A stretch of DNA of 64,000 nt from Aureimonas fodinaquatilis. Lineage in GTDB: Bacteria > Pseudomonadota > Alphaproteobacteria > Rhizobiales > Rhizobiaceae. The translations under genes were made by a program, and so were the position numbers. Positions 33,543 to 42,600 of the stretch are shown one piece after another. Position 1 is the first letter of the stretch. The number at the start of each line of letters is the position of its first letter. The stretch is from assembly GCF_008369445.1 (NCBI RefSeq), contig NZ_VTWH01000003.1, forward strand, positions 372,001 to 436,000. Reading direction: 5' to 3'. Below the pieces are notes generated by a model that was not told where the DNA came from, ran no database searches, and saw only the letters and a program-made list of their open reading frames with translations.

Positions 33543-34237
33543 TGGTTCACCCGTGCGCGTTTGCGGTTGATACGATTTTCAAGATAGGTGGCAAGATAGG
33601 ACACGCTCGAGCAGAGTATGAAATAGGTTGCCGCGAGAATGAGAAAGACTTCGACAGACCGAGTAATCAGAAGCCCGTTGATAGCACCCGCCACATAGGT
33701 GATTTCGTTCACCGCCAGAATATAACCAAGCGATGTCTCTTTGATAATCGCGGTCAGCTGGTTGAGAATTCCGGGAATTGCATTGAACAGAGCCTGCGGC
33801 AGAATGATGCGAAACATTATGGACCAGTAACGCATACCCAATGACCGGGCGGCCTCGTCCTGGCCGCGGGGCAGGGCTTCAATCGCGGCGCGGATAACCT
33901 CTGCCAGATATGCCGTCTGGAAAACCACGATTGAAATGACAATCGACCAGAAGCCGCTGAGTGGAAAGCCGAGAAGAACCGGCAGGAAGAAATAGACCCA
34001 GAACAGCAGCATCAGCAGCGGCATGCCGCGAATGACATAGACAAAGCCTGTTGCGGGCCAGCTTATCCAGCGCAGCGGGCTGATACGCGCCAGTGCCATC
34101 AGAACCGCAAGCGGGAAGGTGATGGCAAGGCTTAGCAAGGCAATGATCATTGTCATTGCCAGACCGCCGATAGGCCCGTTGGGATAATCGCCGATCAGAA
34201 AGAACAGCCAGTAATTATGAATGAGATCCAGCATCAC
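33539..34237 (-). CDS. Polar amino acid ABC transporter permease (HisM/GlnP type)
   Basis: A 232-residue permease with a typical five-span layout. The family EAA loop reads IRAAIEALPRGQDEAARSLG, directly before the MRYWSIMFRIILPQA segment. The start overlaps the preceding permease's stop by 4 bases. The N-terminal periplasmic stretch LFFLIGDYPNGPIGGLAMT is usual for the HisM side of the pair. The substrate should be a polar amino acid or an opine-like derivative. Confidence 0.9.
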   Translation of the reverse strand: MMLDLIHNYWLFFLIGDYPNGPIGGLAMTMIIALLSLAITFPLAVLMALARISPLRWISWPATGFVYVIRGMPLLMLLFWVYFFLPVLLGFPLSGFWSIVISIVVFQTAYLAEVIRAAIEALPRGQDEAARSLGMRYWSIMFRIILPQALFNAIPGILNQLTAIIKETSLGYILAVNEITYVAGAINGLLITRSVEVFLILAATYFILCSSVSYLATYLENRINRKRARVNQ

Positions 34238-34932
34238 TTCGTCCGCAATTTGAATTTCTTGGCGGACCAGGCACCCAGAAACATCAAGGCAAAGGAGCCG
34301 ATGAGATAGAGTGCCGTAACCACGGCGAAGCTTTCGAAGATCCGAAATGTCTGCGTCTCAATCTGCCGGGCCTGATAGGTCAGCTCGGCTACGCCGATGG
34401 CCGCGGCAAGAGACGTTCCCTTGAAAAGCAACAAGGTCTGGTTGATCAGCGGAGGCAGCGCGACGCGCCAGGTTTGCGGTAGAATGACCCAGCGCATCGA
34501 TTGCATGAAGCTGAAGCCGATAGAGCGGGCCGCCTCCATCTGTGTTCGGGGAATTGCCCTGATACCGCTGCGCATGTCTTCCGACATGTAAGCAGCGGAA
34601 TAGAGAGACAAGGCTATGAGAGCGAACAGGAATTCCGGGTTGTTCCTGTTGAAGAACATATTCACGTCACGAGGCAGAAAGCTTGCCGCGCCGATGTACC
34701 AGACGAGAATCTGCACCAGAAGCGGCACATTCCGATGATACGCAACATAGGCCGAGATCAGCCACACAAACGGCTTGAATCCGGTTGCACGCAGGGTGGT
34801 CAGAAATGTTGCGAGAATGACCGCAATGATCCAGGAACCTGCAAAAAGTGCCAGCGTGTATTTGACACCCGTTATCAGAAAACCAAGATATGGCGCGGTC
34901 AGTATCGGCGCGAAGTTCAGCTCATAACCCAT
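34234..34932 (-). CDS. Polar amino acid ABC transporter permease (HisQ/GltJ type)
   Basis: A 232-residue permease, the other half of the channel. The EAA loop is MRSGIRAIPRTQMEAARSIG followed by FSFMQSMRWVILPQTWR. It begins 12 bases after the binding-protein gene and overlaps the second permease gene by 4 bases. Spans and length match the family. Confidence 0.9.
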   Translation of the reverse strand: MGYELNFAPILTAPYLGFLITGVKYTLALFAGSWIIAVILATFLTTLRATGFKPFVWLISAYVAYHRNVPLLVQILVWYIGAASFLPRDVNMFFNRNNPEFLFALIALSLYSAAYMSEDMRSGIRAIPRTQMEAARSIGFSFMQSMRWVILPQTWRVALPPLINQTLLLFKGTSLAAAIGVAELTYQARQIETQTFRIFESFAVVTALYLIGSFALMFLGAWSAKKFKLRTK

Positions 34933-34944
34933 GTGGTATTCTGC

Positions 34945-35769
34945 TCACTCTGCGATGTCGCTTCCCACCACGAAAGTGCGGGTCAACTGAAATGGCGACT
35001 CGCTTCCGAGCCAGCGATCAAACAATGTCTGGGCGGCGCCGGACTCTTCGTATTCGGCAAGAAACGTGTTCAGCTCTGCCAGAAATGCGGGGTTTTCCTT
35101 GCGGATAGCAAAGCCGCTGCGCTGCACGGTGATCGGCGGATCAAGCATGACGGTGTTGTCAGCATCGCCCAGACGAAGCTGAAGCGCGCGCGCCTGGGTT
35201 GTCCGCTGAACTGTTGCATCAACCCGGCCCTGAGCAACAGCCATGAAGGTGGTGGCTGCATCGTCAAAGGAAACGGTCGTGGCCGTGGGGTATTTGCTTT
35301 GAATGAGGGGCTCCAGGAACGAGCCCTTGATAACGGATACTCGCTTGCCGGCAATATCATCCAGTGTCTCAAGGCCCGACCCCTCAGTGGTGATGGCCTG
35401 GAAGCTATCGGCAACATAGGTGCCGCTGAAATCAATCTGCTCCGCGCGTTCAGGGCTGTAGCTGATCAGCGCTACAATAACATCGAGCCGGCCCTGAAGA
35501 AGCTCCGGCATACGGGCCTGCGAGGAAACCACCTTGATCTCGGCGGTAACGCCCAGATGCTCGGCCAGAGCGCGGCACAGATCGACCTCATAACCGATAA
35601 CTTCGCGCGTGGCAGGATCGAGATAGCCAAAGGGTTCCAGATTGTTGAGAACGCCGCAGGTTATGCTGCCGCGTGAACGAATATCGTCAAGAACTTCTGC
35701 ATGCAGCGCGCCCGGCGCCACTGTGACGAAAAAGCCGGCCAGCGCGAGTGATGTGATGGTCTTGTTCAT
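34945..35769 (-). CDS. Amino acid ABC transporter substrate-binding protein (family 3)
   Basis: A 274-residue periplasmic protein with a clear signal peptide (MNKTITSLALAGFFVTVAPG, cleavage after LHA). The family-3 signature is visible as GYLDPATREVIGYEVDLCRALAEHLGV, and the hinge region ERAEQIDFSGTYVADSFQ follows. Such proteins bind polar amino acids, ectoine or opines. It is directly downstream of the GntR gene in the same direction, so the operon reads regulator, binding protein, two permeases, two ATPases, aldolase. Confidence 0.92.
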   Translation of the reverse strand: MNKTITSLALAGFFVTVAPGALHAEVLDDIRSRGSITCGVLNNLEPFGYLDPATREVIGYEVDLCRALAEHLGVTAEIKVVSSQARMPELLQGRLDVIVALISYSPERAEQIDFSGTYVADSFQAITTEGSGLETLDDIAGKRVSVIKGSFLEPLIQSKYPTATTVSFDDAATTFMAVAQGRVDATVQRTTQARALQLRLGDADNTVMLDPPITVQRSGFAIRKENPAFLAELNTFLAEYEESGAAQTLFDRWLGSESPFQLTRTFVVGSDIAE

Positions 35770-35846
35770 GGATCCTCCCGGTGTTGATTTTCCATTTCGC
35801 TGTCGTCCCGTTCTCCTCCCGGACGCCCAGCAAAATGCGCATGTGA

Positions 35847-36545
35847 TCAGAAGCGCAAAGACACTTCTCCGTTTATGAGACGGGCCTTGCCGCCGATAAT
35901 GTGATTTTCAAAGGCATCGGATGACTTCTTCTCGTCACCCTCCAGCAATCCGTCGAGAACGCGCTGGTGTTCCTCCCAGGAACTGGCAAAGGCAGAGGCG
36001 GAATAGAATGTGCGGTTGAGAAACAGGCGAAGCTCGTCTTCAACCATGGCGTTGTAACTTGCCAGCCGGGTATTGCGCGCGGCTTTGAAGACGATCTCGT
36101 GGAAGCGGTGATTGATGGTGTTGTACAACAAGGCATCATCATGGTTCACCGCATGCTGCAACTGCCGTTGCAGTTCCTGCATCTCGTCCAGTTGGATGCG
36201 GTTGATCCGCTTTGCGGCCAGTCGCGCTGCAGTGCGCGCAAGGCCTGCCCGAAGATCATAAAGTTCGAGAGCATCCTCCATCGAAAGCTTGCGCACTTCG
36301 GCGCCCCGATTTGGGACGATGCGCACGATTCCAACCTGCTCCAGCGCGCGAAGTGCTTCCCGGGCAATGTTGCGGCTGACATTGAGCCGCCTTGCCAATC
36401 GGGCTTCCAGCAGCCGTTCGCCGGGTGAGATCTCGCCGCGATCAAGCATGGCAATCACTTCCGAGCGCACGCGCTCAATCTGTTCTCCGACATTGTCCGA
36501 GCCGCGAAACAATTCCGGCTCATTTGTGGGTGGAAAATCAGACAT
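35847..36545 (-). CDS. GntR family regulator, FCD subfamily
   Basis: A 232-residue regulator. The winged helix covers about residues 20-85 (GEISPGERLLEARLARRLNV, then SRNIAREALRALEQVGIV) and the FCD domain includes INHRFHEIVFKAARN with the metal-binding His. The ATG at 36545 has AGGAG 6 bases upstream; the longer in-frame start would cover the promoter. A consensus-like sigma-70 promoter overlapped by a 16-of-18 dyad lies directly upstream, so the gene should repress itself and the importer-aldolase genes that follow. Confidence 0.9.
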   Translation of the reverse strand: MSDFPPTNEPELFRGSDNVGEQIERVRSEVIAMLDRGEISPGERLLEARLARRLNVSRNIAREALRALEQVGIVRIVPNRGAEVRKLSMEDALELYDLRAGLARTAARLAAKRINRIQLDEMQELQRQLQHAVNHDDALLYNTINHRFHEIVFKAARNTRLASYNAMVEDELRLFLNRTFYSASAFASSWEEHQRVLDGLLEGDEKKSSDAFENHIIGGKARLINGEVSLRF

Positions 36546-36564
36546 ATTGGCTCCTCTGATCAAA

Positions 36565-36600
36565 AGTGTATTCACTGCAATTCAAAGTGTCAACACTTTG
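36565..36600 (-). promoter_or_regulatory. Sigma-70 promoter with overlapping GntR-type operator
   Basis: On the minus strand TTGACA (36593-36588) and TACACT (36570-36565) are separated by exactly 17 bases. The dyad CAAAGTGT-CA-ACACTTTG (36583-36600, 16 of 18 positions symmetric) covers the -35 element. A second half-like copy, CAAAAGTGTA, lies at 36561-36570 across the -10. The start site would be about 13 bases before the GntR ATG. Confidence 0.65.
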
Positions 36601-37115
36601 AGCGATTGTGAAGCAGTTTGCCGCATTGCGAAGGTGTTATGCAAGCGGCAGATGAGCTGCAAGGGCTTATTTGCTGGGGTTTTGAATGGCAATGTGTCGC
36701 CGCTGACCCTGACGCGGGCAGGTGATAAACACGGCCGCGCTGTGCAAACACAGAGTGCGCGGCAGACGATGCTGCTTAAACGAGGAGACAAGCCGAACAT
36801 GGAGATCGACGCCTGAATGGTAGATTTTTCGGAAGTAATTGGAGCGGGCGAAGGGATCCGAACTCTCGACCTCAACCCTGGATGAGGGGCTAGTGCCTGT
36901 AACAGAAGGTCGATACACTCTAACTGTCCGCAGTGGCAGCGCTAATATCGATGCTCTGGATCGGACTTACGCCGCACATTGCGGAGCAAACTGAGATTTG
37001 TCGGGCAATTGAAGTAGACCCGCTAGTGCCGTTGAGCCAGATGAACAGCCGACAGGCTTCCGCGGTCCCTCCGTAAGAAGGCATCAGAGCAAATCCTGGA
37101 AACAGTCATTCGCCT
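36601..37115. other. Non-coding stretch at the left end of the tRNA-Gly island
   Basis: Apart from the tRNA-Gly fragment at 36840-36881, I see no gene in these 515 bases. Open frames here are short, lack ribosome sites and include one that simply reads through the tRNA fragment. The part from 36882 to 37115 may be degraded remains of a former integration module, but nothing recognisable is left. Confidence 0.5.
36840..36881 (-). repeat. Degenerate tRNA-Gly 3' fragment (candidate attachment site)
   Basis: These 42 bases match the 3' part of the intact tRNA-Gly gene (43561-43602) at 38 positions and in the same orientation: the CCA end, the acceptor strand, the T arm and the anticodon stem up to the loop. 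The rest of the tRNA is absent. A displaced tRNA 3' end as a direct repeat at the far boundary is the usual scar of site-specific integration into a tRNA gene. Confidence 0.7.
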
Positions 37116-38258
37116 TTAATGTGCTGCAGCTGCCTGAGTCGGCAGCTCAAGGGTGAATGTGCTGCCCAGTCCGGGACCATCACTCCAGACGGAAACATCA
37201 CCACCGTGCAACTCCATGAGCTGCTTGACGAGCGCGAGTCCGATACCAAGTCCTCCTTGTGCGTGATCCCGATGTTCCTCGACCTGCTCGAACATCTCGA
37301 AAATTGCTTTTGAACCCTCTGGAGTTAGCCCGAACCCATTGTCGGTAATACTGATGCGGTAGGCATTCGCACCAGACTCCAGCGCGATCTCGATCTGACC
37401 GCACATTGGCGTGTATTTTGCGGCATTGTTCAGGAGGTTCGAAATGCACTGTGTCAGCCGGACCTTGTCGGCGAATACCATGCAGGACTGTTCCGGAACC
37501 CTGACGTTCATCGCATGGTTTTGTTCTTCGATCACCTGTCTCGTCATTTCCAGCGCAGTGTTGATCGCCTCCTTCAGTTCGAACTCAGACTTATCGAGGT
37601 TGATCTTACCCTGCGTTATCCGGGACAAGTCGAGTAGATCGTCGACGAGCCTGACGATGTGGTCCATCTGCTGGTGCATCAGGCCATGGATCTGCTCCAT
37701 CTTGGCCGCATCAGGCTTTCTGGAAAGAAGCTTCAAGCCGCCGTTAAGGGCGGCGAGAGGACTGCGCAACTCATGAACCAATACGCCGATGAACTCGTTT
37801 TTTCGCGTGTCGGCAAGCTGTAGCGCCCGTGCCTGCTTTTCGAGCCTGTCTCTTTGCTCCGCGATCATCCGTCGCTGGCGATAGAGCTCGGCGAAGATCT
37901 CAGCCTTGCTTCTCAGAATGTCCGGCTCGATCGGTTTCTGGATGAAATCGACGGCACCCGCCTCGTAACCCTGAAATCGCCGTTCAGCAGAGTGGGCGCC
38001 CGCAGTCACGAAAATGATTGGCACTCGTCTTGTCCGTTCATTGCCGCGCATCAGTTCGGCAAGCTCAAAGCCATTCAGGCCGGGCATTTGGACATCGATG
38101 AGTGCCAGAGCCACATCATGCTGCAGGAGGAGTTCGAGCGCTTCATCACCCGACCTTGCCTTCAACAGCGTCAGGTCATCGCGCTGTAGCAGTGCCTCCA
38201 GAGAAAGCAGGTTCTCCGGGAGGTCGTCGACGAGAAGGAATGTGACAACAGGTTTCAT
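37116..38258 (-). CDS. Receiver-histidine kinase fusion (response regulator with HisKA/HATPase)
   Basis: A 380-residue soluble protein. The receiver domain (about 1-125) has acidic residues in LLVDDLPEN, phospho-acceptor D55 in LALIDVQMPG and K108 in DFIQKPI. A short helix links to HisKA with H162 in GVLVHELRSPLAALNGG, then HATPase with NLLNNAAKYT and ITDNGFGLTPEGSKAIFEMF, and GIGLALVKQLMELHGG. It begins 1 base after the cheB-like stop and closes the island operon. It probably receives phosphate from the upstream hybrid kinase and passes it on; no output DNA-binding domain is encoded here. Confidence 0.92.
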   Translation of the reverse strand: MKPVVTFLLVDDLPENLLSLEALLQRDDLTLLKARSGDEALELLLQHDVALALIDVQMPGLNGFELAELMRGNERTRRVPIIFVTAGAHSAERRFQGYEAGAVDFIQKPIEPDILRSKAEIFAELYRQRRMIAEQRDRLEKQARALQLADTRKNEFIGVLVHELRSPLAALNGGLKLLSRKPDAAKMEQIHGLMHQQMDHIVRLVDDLLDLSRITQGKINLDKSEFELKEAINTALEMTRQVIEEQNHAMNVRVPEQSCMVFADKVRLTQCISNLLNNAAKYTPMCGQIEIALESGANAYRISITDNGFGLTPEGSKAIFEMFEQVEEHRDHAQGGLGIGLALVKQLMELHGGDVSVWSDGPGLGSTFTLELPTQAAAAH

Positions 38259-38259
38259 T

Positions 38260-38826
38260 TTAGATGTTCTGTAAATAGGTCGAAATCTTCGACAAGGTGA
38301 GAATCTTGGCGCTTGGGCACGCGCGAATGGCAGCCTCAGGCATAGCCTGGGCAAAAGCCTCGGACGGATCCTGGATGATTGCTGTGCCTCCAGCGTGGAC
38401 GACGGCCGAAAGACCTCGCGCACCATCATGATTGGCGCCTGTCAGGATGATGGCTATGAGTTGGCTTCCCCACGCGTCCGCCGCGCTCTCAATCGCCACG
38501 TCGATCGAAGGCCGGGAGAAGAGAACCTCTTCCTCGCTAGACAACGCGAGATGCGCCCGCCCCTCGAGCAGAAGATGGTAGTCAGGAGGAGCGAAGTAGA
38601 TGGTTCCCGCCTCGACTGGTTCCTTGTCTTCCGCTTCAATCGCGCGGAGTTGACATTTGAGGTCAAAGATCGCGGCGAGCACACTGCGTTTGTTTGGCGG
38701 CAAGTGCACAATAACAAAAATGGGGTACCGAAACGTTGCAGGCAGGGGCGACAATATGGCCGATAAGGCTTCAAGTGCCCCGGCGGAGGCACCGATGATC
38801 ACTGCGCCTTCTGGATCGTCTTTCAT
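38260..38826 (-). CDS. CheB-type methylesterase domain protein without receiver
   Basis: A 188-residue protein that consists only of the CheB catalytic domain. The Ser-His-Asp triad is visible: S14 in IIGASAGALEAL, H41 in VIVHLPPNKRS and D134 in TGANHDGARGL. Classical CheB has an N-terminal receiver that controls activity; it is missing here, so control may come from partner proteins. Its ATG overlaps the cheR-like stop by 4 bases. It probably removes methyl or amide groups from glutamate side chains in a partner such as the kinase, because no chemoreceptor gene is present. Confidence 0.92.
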   Translation of the reverse strand: MKDDPEGAVIIGASAGALEALSAILSPLPATFRYPIFVIVHLPPNKRSVLAAIFDLKCQLRAIEAEDKEPVEAGTIYFAPPDYHLLLEGRAHLALSSEEEVLFSRPSIDVAIESAADAWGSQLIAIILTGANHDGARGLSAVVHAGGTAIIQDPSEAFAQAMPEAAIRACPSAKILTLSKISTYLQNI

Positions 38827-39656
38827 GAGCCGATCCTTTGATAGATCTTCTCCTCGCGGACGAATTCCCGAAAGCTTTCGACATGCGTGGAAAAGCGCAG
38901 CGTTTCTTTTGAACCCAGGCCGAGGAAACCATTGCGCGGCAAGGTGTCGCGAAACAGGCCAACGGCGCGGTCCTGCAGGTTTCGGTCGAAATAGATCATG
39001 ACGTTGCGGCAGGAGACCATCTGCATCTCCCCAAAGACCTGATCCGTCACCAGGCTGTGATCCGAGAACACAACGTTACGCCGCAGGCTTTTGTCCAGGA
39101 TGCAGCGATTGTACCCCGTCATATAATAGTCCGACAAAGAGCCCTTGCCGCCGGATTGGCGATGGTTCTCGGTAAAGAGCTTGACCCGTTCGATGTCGTA
39201 GATCCCGGCCGCCGCGTGGGTAAGCGCGTCCGGATTGATGTCTGTTGCGTAGAAGATTGTGCGATCCTCAAGCCCTTCCTCCCGAAACAGAATGACAAAG
39301 GAGTAGAGCTCTTCGCCCGAACTGCATCCGGCAATCCAGATTTTCAGGGAGGGGTAGGTGCGCAGATGCGGAATGACCTTTTCCCGTACGGCCTTGAAAT
39401 AGGACGGATCGCGAAACATCTCGCTAACCTGCACTGTCAGAAAACGGAGCAGATCATCAAGCATTTCCGGGTGGTGAAGGACACGTTCCTGTATAGCTGA
39501 GATCGTCGCAAAACCCCACTGCTCGCGAGCTTGGCGCAACCGTCTGCGGATGGAAGACATGGCGTAGCTGCGAAAGTCATAGTGGTATCTATGATAGAGC
39601 GCCTCCAGCAGCAGCCGGATCTCGATGTCTTCGATCTTGTCGAATGTCTCCGTCAT
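38823..39656 (-). CDS. CheR-type protein-glutamate methyltransferase
   Basis: A 277-residue SAM-dependent methyltransferase. The N-terminal CheR_N helices (about 5-60, with YDFRSYAMSSIRRRLRQA) precede the SAM-binding domain with KIWIAGCSSGEELYSFVILF, IFYATDINPDALTHAAAGIY and SCRNVMIYFDRNLQ. The ATG overlaps the stop of the hybrid kinase gene by 4 bases (ATGA). It adds methyl groups to glutamates, the opposite of the CheB-like protein encoded next. The C-terminal pentapeptide tether of receptors cannot be assessed, since none is encoded here. Confidence 0.93.
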   Translation of the reverse strand: MTETFDKIEDIEIRLLLEALYHRYHYDFRSYAMSSIRRRLRQAREQWGFATISAIQERVLHHPEMLDDLLRFLTVQVSEMFRDPSYFKAVREKVIPHLRTYPSLKIWIAGCSSGEELYSFVILFREEGLEDRTIFYATDINPDALTHAAAGIYDIERVKLFTENHRQSGGKGSLSDYYMTGYNRCILDKSLRRNVVFSDHSLVTDQVFGEMQMVSCRNVMIYFDRNLQDRAVGLFRDTLPRNGFLGLGSKETLRFSTHVESFREFVREEKIYQRIGS

Positions 39657-42600
39657 TGAGGCATCCACACGCGGACGAGAGACAACAGCTTTTCGACGTC
39701 AAGTGGTTTGGCCATGTAGTCGTTGGCGCCGGCTTCGATGCAGCGCTTCTGATCGTCCGGCATGGCCTTCGCGGTCAAGGTGATGATCGGCAGCTTCTGC
39801 CACGCCGCATTCTTGCGGATGTGACGGGTCGCGGTGAGGCCATCCATCACCGGCATCATCACGTCCATCAGCACCAGATCAATCCTGTCTTCCGGCTTGT
39901 TCAGCGACCGCTCCAGCTTATCGAGCGCTTCCTCGCCGTTTCGGGCGATCTCGACCAGCACGCCGCGCGGCTCGAGAATATTCGTCAGAGCATAGATATT
40001 GCGCACGTCGTCCTCAACAATCAGGATACGGCGGCCTTCCAGAAGCTCGTCGCGATTGCGTGCCTTGCGGATCATCTGCTGCTGCTCATCAGGCAACTCT
40101 GAGACCACCTGATGAAGAAAGAGCGTGACCTCATCGAGCAGGCGTTCCGGCGATTTTGCGCCCTTGATGATGATCGATTTCGAATAGCGACGTAGCCGCT
40201 GCTCTTCCTCGGAAGAGAGAACGCGGCCAGTGTAGACGATGACGGGCGGGAAGGAATGCATGCCTTCCTGGCTCAGCGTCTCCAGAAGCGCAAAGCCCGA
40301 TGCATCCGGCAAGGAAAGATCCAGCACCATACAGTCGAAGGTCTGTTCGGCCAGAAGAGCGATGCACTCGGCAGCCGTGCCGGCCCCCACTGTTTCAACG
40401 TCGTGGGACGACAAGAGCTTCGACAATGCCTCTCGCTGTACGGTATTGTCTTCCACGATCAAGACGCGACGCAGAGTTTGTTCAGCCTTTGCGCCAAGGG
40501 ATTCGATCATCGATATCAAGCGATCGCGCTGAACGGGTTTCAGGGCATAACCGACAGCACCAAGCGAAAGCGCGCGATCGGAATAGTCCTCGGCAGACAG
40601 AACATGAACGGGGATATGGCGGGTGCGCACGTCGCGCTTGAGGCGGTCGAGCACGGACAGGCCGGACTGGTCAGGCAGGCCGACGTCGAGAAGAATGGCG
40701 TTCGGCAGGAACTGATGGGCGAGCTCCAGCGCTTCCTGCGCCGTGCCAGCGACGAGGGCCTTGAACTTGAGTTCGCGCGCGAGATCGCGAAGGATAAGCG
40801 CGAAGGGCTGGTCGTCCTCGACAATCAGCAACTTCCGCTCCGTGTCTGCGGACTTCGCCCGATCATCCTCAATGATGGCAATGGCCTTCAGTTTTGCAGG
40901 CGCGATCGCGGCAGACGGAGCCTGAATCGGGGCGGCGAGCGGCTGCGGCTGGTAAGCCGGCTCCTGATGTGGCGCTTTCACCAGAGCGCTGTCGAATTCT
41001 GTGGGGATAACGATGGTAAAGGTGCTGCCAACACCGACTTCGCTTTCAAGCAGGAAGTGACCGCCGAGCAGCCGGACCAGCTCACGTGAGATCGACAGGC
41101 CAAGGCCGGTTCCACCGAACTTGCGGCTGATCGTGCTGTCAGCCTGATGGAAGGCCTCGAAGATGCGCTTTTGCTGCTCTTCAGCTATGCCGATGCCCGT
41201 ATCCTTGATCGCAAAAGCGAGCTGACTGTCGCCGTAACGGCGAACTTCAAGCGAGACGCTGCCTTTCTCCGTAAACTTGAGAGCATTGGCGAGCAGGTTC
41301 TTGATAATTTGCTCCAGCCGCTGCGGATCCGTCTGGATCCCGCCGGGTACGTCCGCTTCAACAGAGGCGTTGAACTGCAGCCCCTTGTTGGATGCCAGCG
41401 GTTCAAACATGTGACGCAACCCGCTGAGCGTGCGTTCGATGGAAACGGCCTCCGGATGGATCTCAACGTGGCCCGCCTCAATTTTGGATAGATCGAGGAT
41501 ATCGTTGATCAGGTTCAGGAGGTCGTTGCCGGAAGACTGGATCGTCTGGGCAAACTGCACCTGCTGCACCGTCAGATTGCCTTCTGAATTATCAGCAAGA
41601 AGCTTGGCAAGGATGAGCGAGGAGTTCAGAGGCGTACGCAGTTCATGGGACATATTGGCCAGGAAATCTGACTTGTAGCGGCTCGCAAGTTCGACTTCCT
41701 TCGCCTTGGCCTCGATGGCGCTTTTCGAACGCTCCAGATTGTCGCGCTGTCGCTCCAGCTCCTCTGCCTGCTCTTCGAGCTGGGAATTGGTCTGTTCGAG
41801 TTCGGCCTGCTGCTGTTCCAGGCGCGCCTGCTGCTCGCGAAGTGCGCGTCCTTGTTCTTCCAGTTCCTCGTTCGATACCCGCAGCTCTTCGCCCTGCACT
41901 TGCAGCTCTTCCGATTGGCGTTGCGTCTCTTCAAGCAGCGCCTGGAGCCTTGTTCTGAACTCTGCAGACCTGATCGCAACGGCGATGATTTCAGACGCTT
42001 CTTCAAGAAGCGACAGGGTGTCATTGCTGACACTGGACAGGAAACCGAGTTCGAAGACGCCGCGGACATCGCCTTCGACGATCGCCGGGGCCAAGGCCAG
42101 GTAACGCGGCTTGTGCTGCCCCAGGCCTGAGCCGAAGCTGATATAGCCGTCTGGAAGTTCCCCAACAGCGATTGGCCGGTGATCTTTCAGTACGTGGCCG
42201 AACAGGCTGTCATTTTCTCCGAAGCTGGTCGGAAGGCTCACGTCTGGCGGCACACCGTGGACAGCCGTGCGTTGGAACCGTCCAGCGCTTTCGACATAAA
42301 TGGCTCCGGCGACAGCGCCGAGATAATTCGTCAGGAAGCCGAGGATATTCTGGCCTAGCTGAGCAAGTGGCTGCTCGCCGGATGCCGCCGATGCCAAACC
42401 AAGTTGGGCGTCTTTGAGCCACTGTTCTCGCTTTTGTCCCAGTGCAGTTTTTCTCAGCAATCCAGTGATGATCAGTGTGAGAATAAGGCCCACGACCCCT
42501 GCCGCAACACCGGTTGACCATGCAATTACAAATGACCTGTCTCTCTCCTGCAGGCGCTGGGTACGCTCTTCGCCGGCCTCAATCCGCAGTTTCCCGACCG

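Noticed and set aside
36600-36830. Tiny open frames with a GAGGA site before the tRNA-Gly fragment
   Set aside because: The best-placed one encodes only five residues before a stop and shows no conservation that can be judged.
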